A stretch of DNA of 35,945 bases, from positions 1-35,945 of the IMG/VR virus record IMGVR_UViG_3300047496_000025; one strand, 5' to 3'. Shown here piece by piece: positions 13,166 to 19,818 of the stretch. How positions within the stretch are numbered: position 1 is the first letter of the stretch; each line of letters starts with the position of its first letter. Source of the stretch: a virus. Under the pieces are notes generated by a model, which was not told where the DNA came from, searched no databases, and saw only the letters and a program-made list of their open reading frames with translations. The position numbers and the translations under genes were made by a program.

Positions 13166-14287
13166 ATGGCACGCTTTGGTTACTACGCAGACCTCCGCGG
13201 CGTCCAGTTCAACGAGCACGCGTCCTGGATTACTGCGATGCGGGTTGGCGAGTACCTGCACCCAGTGCACGGCAAGATCAGCTTCACGCCCGACCGGCTG
13301 AAGCGCTTCGCGGACAGTGTGAAGAACAAGGTCCGCGGCATTGAGCTTGACATTGACTACGACCACAAGACGGACCCCACAAAGGGGAACGAAGCCGCCG
13401 GGTGGGTCAAGGACGCCAAGGTCGAAGGAGATAGCCTGCAGCTCCTGGTTGAGTGGACGGCTTCGGCTGTTGACAAGATCAAGGAGAAGGCGTACCGCTA
13501 CTTCTCTCCTGAGTTCCAGGACGAGTGGACGGATGCGCTAGGCACCAAGCACCAGGATGTCCTCTTCGGTGGCGGTGTGACGAACAGGCCTTTCCTCAAG
13601 GACCTGCTTCCGGTCAACCTGAGTGAGCTGGCTTTCGAGAAGCAGCTGACTGAAACCAAAAAGGAAGGAAACGGTATGGACCCGAAGGCGCTTCGCAAGA
13701 AGCTGGGTCTTCCCGAGGACGCGACCGATGAGCAGGTCCTCGCGAAGATCGATTCCCTGAACAACCCCACTGCCCCGGACCGTACGGCGACCACTCACGG
13801 TCCCGACGCGGGTGCGACGAACAGCCCGAACGGTGTCATCGGCGGTCAGACCTACGACGCCACCACGGCGGGTCAGGTCGACAAGGACGGCAACGCCGTC
13901 ACGCCAGAGGACGTGCAGCTCTCGGAGCTGGCGAAGACCAACCCGGCGATCGCGATCCTGCTGGCCGAGCGTGCGACGAACGCCAAGCGCTTCGCTGACC
14001 TCGAGCAGGCGAACAAGATCGCGCAGATCAACGTCAAGCTGTCCGAGTACAAGACCGGCTCGACCATCGTGGCGCCGGCGATCCTCGACGAGGCCGCGAA
14101 GCTGCTCCACAAGCTTCCCGTGACCCTGCACGAGGACGTTCACGGCCTGATCAAGGCGATCCAGACCTTGGGCAGCGGTGCGCTGGTGCAGCTGGGCGAA
14201 ACCGGTTCGACCGGTCAGGTCAGCACGCGGGCGAACGGTGTCTCGGCGTCCGACGAGGCTGAGGCCTTGATCGCCACGCAGTTCTAG
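13166..14287 (+). CDS. Capsid maturation protease/scaffold (Mu I-like), ending at amber codon
   Basis: 373 residues from ATG 13166 (GGGAGGTGAGTC upstream) to TAG 14285-14287. The N-terminal 160 residues match the Mu I protease family pattern: IDYDHKTDPTKGNEAAGWV, then YRYFSPEFQDEW and GGGVTNRPFLKDLL. From residue 165 on the protein is helical and charged, as expected for a fused scaffold (an internal ATG at 13677, MDPKALRKKLGLPEDA, after AAAAGGAAGG could give a separate scaffold protein). The protease cleaves scaffold and capsid during prohead maturation. The same frame stays open and coding-like for 36 codons beyond the TAG (to 14398). Confidence 0.85.
   Translation: MARFGYYADLRGVQFNEHASWITAMRVGEYLHPVHGKISFTPDRLKRFADSVKNKVRGIELDIDYDHKTDPTKGNEAAGWVKDAKVEGDSLQLLVEWTASAVDKIKEKAYRYFSPEFQDEWTDALGTKHQDVLFGGGVTNRPFLKDLLPVNLSELAFEKQLTETKKEGNGMDPKALRKKLGLPEDATDEQVLAKIDSLNNPTAPDRTATTHGPDAGATNSPNGVIGGQTYDATTAGQVDKDGNAVTPEDVQLSELAKTNPAIAILLAERATNAKRFADLEQANKIAQINVKLSEYKTGSTIVAPAILDEAAKLLHKLPVTLHEDVHGLIKAIQTLGSGALVQLGETGSTGQVSTRANGVSASDEAEALIATQF
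13677..14287 (+). CDS. Possible internal-start scaffold protein
   Basis: In the frame of the protease gene, ATG 13677 is preceded by AAAAAGGAAGGAAACGGT, a strong ribosome binding site, and begins the region after the protease domain (MDPKALRKKLGLPEDATDEQ). Many phages produce the scaffold from such an internal start nested in the protease gene. About 203 residues to the amber codon, helical and Ala/Lys/Glu-rich. Inferred from context; may simply be part of the longer protein. Confidence 0.45.
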
Positions 14288-14398
14288 GAGACCACGGGTA
14301 AGGAGCTCGGCTACGCCGACGCCATGACCGACGTCTTCGCGAACAACGCCGACCTCTACCGTCGGTACCAGTCCGAGTCGTACAGCTTCCAGGCATAA
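14288..14398 (+). CDS. In-frame C-terminal extension of protease/scaffold beyond amber codon
   Basis: Directly after the TAG the frame of the protease gene continues as ETTGKELGYADAMTDVFANN, then ADLYRRYQSESYSFQA and TAA (14396-14398). This resembles the usual C-terminal tail of Mu I-type scaffolds (a short YxxAMxxVxxxNPxLYxxY pattern), and there is no separate start with a ribosome binding site. Readthrough would give a 410-residue product. Either UAG is read through at some rate, or a CAG codon has mutated and the protein is slightly truncated. Confidence 0.6.
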   Translation, partial: ETTGKELGYADAMTDVFANNADLYRRYQSESYSFQA

Positions 14399-14412
14399 GG
14401 GGGAGGTAAACA

Positions 14413-14811
14413 ATGAGCGGTCCCAACTACGGACTCGACAAGGGCTACAACCTCTCCAACTCCGGTGCGGCCCAGACGATCTACCGGTTCATGAAGCTGA
14501 ACGCCAACGAGAACCAGGTCATTCAGGCCTCGGCGATCACCGACGTGTGTGTCGGCGTCACTCAGCAGCGCATCGACGCTGTCAAGTCGGCAACGGGTAA
14601 CACGCAGGTCGACGTTCGCATCTACGGCATCAGCAAGGTCGAGGCCGGTGCTGCCATCGCGCTGATGGCTCGTGTGGCACCTGACACCGTCGGTCGCGCA
14701 CAGACGGCCGTCAGCACCCAGTTCGTCCACGGCATCGCACTGCAGGCGGCCACGGCTGCTGGCCAGTGGATCGACGTCCTGCTGACCACGCCCGTCGTGG
14801 CTGGCCCGTAA
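14413..14811 (+). CDS. Head decoration (capsid cement) protein, DUF2190-like
   Basis: 132 residues. GGGGGAGG lies before ATG 14413. Beta-rich sequence with TDVCVGVTQQRIDAVKS and VDVRIYGISKVEAGAAI, the layout of small capsid-cement proteins that bind threefold sites on the expanded head and stabilise it (DUF2190/lambda gpD-like). Position between the protease/scaffold and the major capsid gene is the normal one. Confidence 0.75.
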   Translation: MSGPNYGLDKGYNLSNSGAAQTIYRFMKLNANENQVIQASAITDVCVGVTQQRIDAVKSATGNTQVDVRIYGISKVEAGAAIALMARVAPDTVGRAQTAVSTQFVHGIALQAATAAGQWIDVLLTTPVVAGP

Positions 14812-14837
14812 CTAGTCTGAGAAGGGAGTAATACAGC

Positions 14838-15809
14838 ATGGCCGTTTGGAACCCATCAGGCGCCGGCAACGTCCACATCGACAAGATCCTGACTCAGATC
14901 AGTGTCGGGTGGCCGCAGGGCGCGTTCGCGGGAGAGCAGCTCTTCCCCGTCGTCCAGGTCAACAAGCAGTCGGACATCTACTACGTCTACGGTCGCGAGC
15001 AGTGGCTGCCGGAGCGTGGCGATGAGCGTGCCCCGGGTACCGAGGCGAACGAGATTCCTGGTATGCAGGTCTCGACGACTCCGTACTACGCCAAGGAGCA
15101 CGCGCTCCAGATCGCTGTCACGGACGAGGAGCGAGAGAACGCTGACTCGCCGCTGAGTCCGGACCGCGACGCCACGGAGCTGGTGACGGCGAAGATCATC
15201 CTCGGTCGCGAGCTGATCATCAAGAACACCGCGACCACGCTCGCCAACTACGCCACCGGCAACTCGGTGACGATCACCGGTACGGCGCAGTGGGACCAGT
15301 CGGGTACCTCGCACCCGATCGCCAACTTCCGGACGGGCATCCAGGCCGTCCACTCGAAGTTGTTCATGCGGCCGAACACCTGCGTCATGCCCTACCAGGT
15401 CATGGCGGCCATCCAGGACCACCCGGACTTCCTAAACCGCATCATGTACGCGGAGCGGGCCATCTTCTCGGAAGAGCTGATGGCGTCGATCCTCGGCATC
15501 GAGAAGTGGGTCATGCCGGGTGCTGGCTACAATACGGCGATCAACTACGGTGCCACCGAGGCCCTCGGCTACGTGTGGTCCGACGACGTCGTGCTGGCCT
15601 GCGTGCCGGACCGACCGGGTCTGAAGACGCCGGCGTACGGCTACGAGTTCCGCTGGGGCCAGCAGTTCGTGGACCGGTGGCGCGAGGAGAAGCGGGCGTC
15701 CGACGTCCTGCGTATCCGGCGGCGTTACGACATCCGTAACATCGCGCTCGACAGCTCGTCCAAGATCATCGCCGGATACCTGATGAAGGACACCCTGCAG
15801 GCCCTGTAA
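14838..15809 (+). CDS. Major capsid protein
   Basis: 323 residues; GAAGGGAG precedes ATG 14838. HK97-fold features of the Mu/P22-like group: an N-terminal arm, QVNKQSDIYYVYGREQWLPE, EHALQIAVTDEERENAD (spine helix approach), a beta-rich central part, and a conserved C-terminal part with GYEFRWGQQFVDRWREEKRA and DVLRIRRRYDIRNIALDSSS. Builds the icosahedral shell. No large N-terminal delta domain is present, consistent with a separate scaffold. Confidence 0.9.
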   Translation: MAVWNPSGAGNVHIDKILTQISVGWPQGAFAGEQLFPVVQVNKQSDIYYVYGREQWLPERGDERAPGTEANEIPGMQVSTTPYYAKEHALQIAVTDEERENADSPLSPDRDATELVTAKIILGRELIIKNTATTLANYATGNSVTITGTAQWDQSGTSHPIANFRTGIQAVHSKLFMRPNTCVMPYQVMAAIQDHPDFLNRIMYAERAIFSEELMASILGIEKWVMPGAGYNTAINYGATEALGYVWSDDVVLACVPDRPGLKTPAYGYEFRWGQQFVDRWREEKRASDVLRIRRRYDIRNIALDSSSKIIAGYLMKDTLQAL

Positions 15810-15820
15810 GGAGGCACGTA

Positions 15821-16126
15821 ATGGCTGACACCTTCTACGCCGTCTCTCGCATCGAGGGCGGGACGCTCGAGGAAGACGGTTCGCAGAACGGCAAGCACGT
15901 CCCGGTGACGTTCATGCCGGGAGACAAGGTCACTGGACTCGATTCGGTGGCCATGAAGGGGCTCTGGCGAGCTGGTGCCCTCACCCGCACCAAGCCGGAG
16001 GAGTCCGAGTCGGACGAGGCGGAGCCGGACGACAAGGGCCCCGACGCTGGCACTGGTACGAGTGACAGCACGCCATCGAAGCCTGTCGAGGCTACCGCCC
16101 CGAAGGCTGCTACGACGGCCAGCTAG
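15821..16126 (+). CDS. Hypothetical head-region protein, 101 aa
   Basis: ATG 15821 after AAGGAGG. An ordered N-terminal part (about 55 residues, MADTFYAVSRIEGGTLEEDG) is followed by an acidic and Pro/Thr/Ala-rich tail (EESESDEAEPDDKGPDAGTG) that is probably disordered. The place between major capsid and connector genes suggests a minor capsid or connector-associated role. No family recognised. Confidence 0.7.
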   Translation: MADTFYAVSRIEGGTLEEDGSQNGKHVPVTFMPGDKVTGLDSVAMKGLWRAGALTRTKPEESESDEAEPDDKGPDAGTGTSDSTPSKPVEATAPKAATTAS

Positions 16127-16136
16127 TCTTCGGGAA

Positions 16137-16168
16137 GGGGAGAGGTTCTCGGCTGGGGGCCTCTCCCC
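16137..16168 (+). terminator. Hairpin after capsid genes
   Basis: GGGGAGAGG (16137-16145) pairs with CCTCTCCCC (16160-16168) around a 14-base loop. A G/C-rich hairpin without T-run between the capsid and connector genes; probably reduces transcription into the connector and tail genes or protects the capsid mRNA. Confidence 0.55.
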
Positions 16169-16191
16169 CGTAAACTAGGAAAGGAGTCAGC

Positions 16192-16644
16192 ATGGCAGAC
16201 CTAGTCACGCTAGCAGACATTTCGGCCTGGGGAGAAAAGACCAAGCTGGCTCCTGCCCTTGTCGCTATCGATGAGCTCCTGCTTCAGCAGGTCACTGCTG
16301 AGGTCTTGGCACACATGGGTGTAGTTGCTAACACGGCTGCATGGACCAACGACACGAACACTCCCGTCATGGTCAAGACCATCATCGCCAAGATGTACCT
16401 TGCCTGGCTAATCGATCGGCAGTACTCCGAAGATGAAGACCTGTCGGCCTACTCGGCTTTGCTTCGTGCAGGAGCTGTTAGCCTTCAGACGTTGATCGAG
16501 ACCAGCCAGATCGACATTCCAGGTGTCACTGACGTTGACGACACTGCAGGTGATGGTCTTCCGGGGATGTACCCGTTGGACAACACCGTAGACAGCTGCG
16601 GCAACCCGTACGGCCCGTACTTCACAATGGATGCAGTGTTCTGA
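16192..16644 (+). CDS. Head-tail connector (gp6-like adaptor)
   Basis: 150 residues, AAAGGAGTCAGC before ATG 16192. Helical N-terminal 100 residues (LVTLADISAWGEKTKLAPAL then LLQQVTAEVLAHM and MVKTIIAKMYLAWLID), typical of the adaptor that docks below the portal in siphoviruses. The C-terminal part is Asp/Gly-rich. Function inferred from position and helical layout. Confidence 0.6.
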   Translation: MADLVTLADISAWGEKTKLAPALVAIDELLLQQVTAEVLAHMGVVANTAAWTNDTNTPVMVKTIIAKMYLAWLIDRQYSEDEDLSAYSALLRAGAVSLQTLIETSQIDIPGVTDVDDTAGDGLPGMYPLDNTVDSCGNPYGPYFTMDAVF

Positions 16645-16656
16645 GGAGGTGACATC

Positions 16657-17364
16657 ATGTCAGGAGAGAACCCAGCTGTTGGCATGCTGTCAGCTGCTCA
16701 GATTGCTGGAGCCATCGATGGTATGCGGTTCGACCGTGCTATCGAGTCATTTGAGTTCAAGCCGAGCCTTGGCATTGTCGCTAAGCGGATGCAGATGCTT
16801 GGTGATGAGTTCAAGGACATGCGAGAGCCCCTCAAGCAGGGTATTACCGACGTCATGACGATCTCGATCCTGGAGAACTTCGTTAGTGGCGGTCGGCCTG
16901 CATGGGATGCCTTGTCTGAGGATACACTCAAGCGGCATGCCAAAGAGGGTGCGGGCATGGTTCTCGTAAGGACGGGTGCCTTGGCGGAGGCAGCGTCTAG
17001 CCCTGGCATTTGGTCTATCGGGGCGTTCTCGGCAACGATTCGTGACCTGCCTAAGAACGTCTGGTATGGCAAAGTCCACCAGGCAGGCGTCGAGGGTAAC
17101 GAGTTCGGTGGCGGTAACTGGTTCGAGAAGTACAAGACGGCCGCACGAAAGATCCTCGGTCCCGAAGAGGACGACGAAGAGGTAACCAAGGCCGCGTACA
17201 AGATTTTCGACCAGCGAACTATCAAGCACGGTGCAGCACCTCGCGGTACACCTACCATCCCGGCACGTCCGTTCGCTGTATTCCAGGAAGAAGACATTGA
17301 CGCCATCCAGCTGATCTTCGTAACATGGATCGAAGCTAAGGTTGAAGAGGGGTTGAACTTCTAA
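16657..17364 (+). CDS. Virion morphogenesis/tail-completion protein (gpG/gpS-like)
   Basis: 235 residues, GAGGAGGTGACATC before ATG 16657. The sequence has the family pattern of phage virion morphogenesis proteins: helical start, VLVRTGALAEAASSPGIWSI, a GKVHQAGVEG motif in the middle, and the terminal IPARPFAVFQEEDIDAIQLI. These proteins act at the head-tail interface. The stop overlaps the next start. Confidence 0.75.
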   Translation: MSGENPAVGMLSAAQIAGAIDGMRFDRAIESFEFKPSLGIVAKRMQMLGDEFKDMREPLKQGITDVMTISILENFVSGGRPAWDALSEDTLKRHAKEGAGMVLVRTGALAEAASSPGIWSIGAFSATIRDLPKNVWYGKVHQAGVEGNEFGGGNWFEKYKTAARKILGPEEDDEEVTKAAYKIFDQRTIKHGAAPRGTPTIPARPFAVFQEEDIDAIQLIFVTWIEAKVEEGLNF

Positions 17365-17843
17365 TGGGTACACCAGTACAGTTCCCGAGTGAAGTAGCCC
17401 AACGCATCTTCCACCTCATCGACGATGCTAAGGCCACTTTGCTTCTGTCGCCTGAGGGTGTGCAGGGCCAACTCTTCTACGGAGACCAGAACCGGATTGG
17501 TGTAACACCGACGGCATGTGTTGAGAGCGGCATCACACAGCGAAGCCTGGCAGGTGTTCCGCAACGTACCGAGAACGCTCTGCAGTGCTACATCATTGTC
17601 TACTGGGCACGCGTAGACGAGACGCAGGTGACGAAGCTTCAAGCCGAACAGGCTGGAGAGGCGATAGCGCGATACCTGGATAGCAACCTAACCCTAGCAC
17701 GTGGCGGCGATGGTGGCATTGTTATCCATGGGTTCGTAACATCTATCGAACCAGGGTACACCTACAGGAATCAGGGTAAGACGCTGATGCAGACCGTCCG
17801 CCTAACGTGGACTGGTAAGACCAAGACGATGTTGGGGGCTTGA
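17364..17843 (+). CDS. Tail terminator-like protein
   Basis: 159 residues from ATG 17364 (overlapping stop, GAGGGG upstream). Mixed alpha/beta with ALQCYIIVYWARVDETQVTK, and C-terminal GYTYRNQGKTLMQTVRLTWT. The size, order (after the gpG-like gene, before the tail tube gene) and fold pattern match tail terminator proteins, which cap the tail tube and join it to the head. Assignment by synteny more than by motif. Confidence 0.6.
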   Translation: MGTPVQFPSEVAQRIFHLIDDAKATLLLSPEGVQGQLFYGDQNRIGVTPTACVESGITQRSLAGVPQRTENALQCYIIVYWARVDETQVTKLQAEQAGEAIARYLDSNLTLARGGDGGIVIHGFVTSIEPGYTYRNQGKTLMQTVRLTWTGKTKTMLGA

Positions 17844-18148
17844 TGCTCTACAAAATCACGAACACAGGTGAGGCTCGCACCGTCGACTTCCTTGCCGTGT
17901 TCGCGAAGGGTGAGACGAAGTTCTTCACCGAGGACGAGCTTCGTGCTTGTCAGCACATGAGTGGCATTCCGCTCGACAGTCTCCTTGGCGGTGACGACAG
18001 CCAGTTCGATTTCGCCAAGGACCAGGCCGACCTCACCAAGGAAGACCTCGAGAAGGACGCCGTCGCTCAGCAGGAAGCCACGGTCGCACAGCTGAACGGG
18101 CAGGTGCTCACCGAGGCCAACTCGGACGCCGAAGAGGAGGCGAAGTAA
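17843..18148 (+). CDS. Hypothetical tail-region protein, 101 aa
   Basis: ATG 17843 in a TGATG overlap. Acidic protein with a short N-terminal beta segment (MLYKITNTGEARTVDFLAVF) and a long helical, Glu/Asp/Ala-rich tail (KEDLEKDAVAQQEATVAQLN). Sits directly before the major tail gene. It resembles small proteins of unknown role commonly found there. Not recognised. Confidence 0.7.
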   Translation: MLYKITNTGEARTVDFLAVFAKGETKFFTEDELRACQHMSGIPLDSLLGGDDSQFDFAKDQADLTKEDLEKDAVAQQEATVAQLNGQVLTEANSDAEEEAK

Positions 18149-19084
18149 ATGGCTTACGGAGTAGGCGCTGGCGGCATCATGGGTATCGCCAAGGAGACGG
18201 TCTCGGGTACGTACACCGCCCCGACCAAGTTCGTCCCATTCAACAGCGAGAGCCTTCAGTGGCAGCAGGACACGAACTGGCGGCGAGCGATTCGCAACAG
18301 CCCTGACGTGACCTTCGCTGTTCCCGGCAACGCTCACGTCGAGGGCGATATCGAGATCGACGCCTTCGATGACATCCTGCCGTACTTCATGACGGCTGGT
18401 CGCATGGACGTCGTGAAGACGGGTACGACCCCGAACTGGATCTACACGGGGACGCCGAACGCGAACGCTGTGCCGGCCTTCACGATGTCGATCACGATCA
18501 TCCGAGACGGCATCGTCTTCGGCTACACCGGCTGTGTCGTGGGTCAGTTCACCTTCGGCATCGACGACGGTACTATGACGGCGAACATGTCGATCGTCGG
18601 TGCTGACGAGGCTGTGCAGACGGCTCCGGGTTCGGTCACCTGGCCGACGACCACGCCGTTCGGTATGGGTCAGTACTCCGTCGAGGTTCCGACTGGTACG
18701 CCTGTCACCGACGCTGACACGTTCGAGATGACGATCAACGACAACGCCGACCCGCAGTACCGCCTGAAGTCGTCGGGTCGCGGTGCGAACTTCATCAAGT
18801 TCGGCGAGCGCGAAGTCACCACGACGATGGAGCGCGACTTCCAGACGCGTACCGAGTACGACGCCTTCAAGGCGCTGACAGCGCAGACGCTGACACTCAC
18901 GGCCACCAAGGGTGCGAACAACAGCATCTCGCTCCTCATGCCGGTATCGATCAAGGACACCTACGAGGTGAACCTGAGCGGTCAGGGTGACCTGGTTCGG
19001 GCGAGCATCGCTTACCAGAACCTGATCGGACCTACCACGTCTGCTTACACCATCACGGTGAAGACACAGGAAGTGCTGACGTAA
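18149..19084 (+). CDS. Major tail (tube) protein
   Basis: 311 residues, GAGGAGG before ATG 18149. A beta-rich protein with AKETVSGTYTAPTKFVPFNS, repeated Thr/Gly-rich strands, and C-terminal LMPVSIKDTYEVNLSGQGDL-type segment followed by a helix/strand ending. It lies upstream of a strong hairpin and the chaperone genes, the usual position of the tube subunit that polymerises around the tape measure. G/C-ending codons are especially frequent here as in the major capsid gene, fitting high expression. Confidence 0.85.
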   Translation: MAYGVGAGGIMGIAKETVSGTYTAPTKFVPFNSESLQWQQDTNWRRAIRNSPDVTFAVPGNAHVEGDIEIDAFDDILPYFMTAGRMDVVKTGTTPNWIYTGTPNANAVPAFTMSITIIRDGIVFGYTGCVVGQFTFGIDDGTMTANMSIVGADEAVQTAPGSVTWPTTTPFGMGQYSVEVPTGTPVTDADTFEMTINDNADPQYRLKSSGRGANFIKFGEREVTTTMERDFQTRTEYDAFKALTAQTLTLTATKGANNSISLLMPVSIKDTYEVNLSGQGDLVRASIAYQNLIGPTTSAYTITVKTQEVLT

Positions 19085-19095
19085 CAGTTTGACAT

Positions 19096-19135
19096 CCTAG
19101 GCCGTGTGGAGTTGGGGAGTTCCGCACGGCCTAGG
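19096..19135 (+). terminator. Strong hairpin between major tail gene and chaperone
   Basis: A 15-bp stem: CCTAGGCCGTGTGGA (19096-19110) with TCCGCACGGCCTAGG (19121-19135), one G-T pair, loop of ten bases, followed by GTTTAACAA. Probably a partial terminator or an mRNA stabiliser separating the abundant tube protein from the assembly genes. The left arm includes one copy of the CGTGTGGAGT motif (19103-19112). Confidence 0.65.
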
Positions 19136-19153
19136 GTTTAACAAGGGGGCTGG

Positions 19154-19576
19154 ATGATTGAGGCAATCCAGTTCCTACGTCGACTCAAAGTTCAACGGGA
19201 GAACAAAATGCCAGTTGCAGTTGTAGTGAGTGAGCCGCAGCGGATGGAACTCAAGTCACTGCCCGAGGGCTTCGTCGTCATCCGTGAGATGACGTACGGC
19301 GAGAAGATCTACCGTACCGGCTTGACCGGTGCGATGAAGATTCTGAAAGACACCAAGTCCGACTATGCCGGCGAGATGGCGATGGAGACGTCGCGCATCA
19401 CGCTGTGGGACTTCGCCAACTTGGTCGTCGACCACAACCTGCAGGACACCGACGGTCGTCAGCTGAACTTCCGGAACGAGCTGGACACCAAGAAGCTCTC
19501 CGCAAGGATCGGCGACGAGGTCGGTACCTACATCGACAAGCTGAACAGCTTCGACGAGGATGACCTGGGAAACTGA
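19154..19576 (+). CDS. Tail assembly chaperone, short product
   Basis: 140 residues ending in DEDDLGN. AAGGGGG precedes ATG 19154; ATG 19208 (MPVAVVVSEPQRM) with GGGAG upstream is a good alternative start and would give 122 residues. Contains TYGEKIYRTGLTGAMKILK and WDFANLVVDHNLQD, as in the G-type chaperones. In siphoviruses this product coats the tape measure during tail assembly. The last codons carry the slippery heptamer leading to the longer product. Confidence 0.8.
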   Translation: MIEAIQFLRRLKVQRENKMPVAVVVSEPQRMELKSLPEGFVVIREMTYGEKIYRTGLTGAMKILKDTKSDYAGEMAMETSRITLWDFANLVVDHNLQDTDGRQLNFRNELDTKKLSARIGDEVGTYIDKLNSFDEDDLGN

Positions 19577-19818
19577 CGGGGCTGATTGAGGCTAGCGTCA
19601 TCCTCAATCGCCCACCAACGGCGGAGGTGGTACAGGTTCTGAATCTGTACCACTTCTGCAAAGAGTTCGGACAGCTTCCTAAGCCAGGCGGACTTCTCGA
19701 CCAGCCAGCGAAGTTGATGTACTTATTCGAGGCAGTCAGTAGGGCAACGTCGGAGCGTGCAGCGAAGGACGAGCTGCAGCGGAAACGAGAGGCGGACCGT
19801 GCCAGCAACCGTTCGTGA
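19154..19818 (+). CDS. Tail assembly chaperone, frameshifted (-1) long product
   Basis: The zero frame ends CTG-GGA-AAC-TGA. GGGAAAC (19567-19573) is a canonical -1 slip heptamer in exactly the right phase, and after a one-base step back the frame continues CTG ACG GGG CTG ATT without stop to TGA at 19816-19818, adding 81 residues (to 221) including VVQVLNLYHFCKEFGQLPK. This is the G/GT arrangement found in most siphoviruses. The extension overlaps the tape measure start by 20 bases. Confidence 0.85.
19567..19573 (+). other. Programmed -1 frameshift site
   Basis: GGGAAAC, phased as G-GGA-AAC immediately before the TGA of the short chaperone product. Confidence 0.85.

Noticed and set aside
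13538-14413. 291-codon minus-strand frame opposite the protease/scaffold gene
   Set aside because: Antisense shadow of a strongly biased coding region; Arg/Val/Leu-rich without recognisable domain, and no minus-strand gene belongs in the structural block.
16657-16858. Second plus frame within the virion morphogenesis gene (16631-16858)
   Set aside because: Out-of-frame shadow of the morphogenesis gene; starts inside the previous gene without a ribosome binding site.
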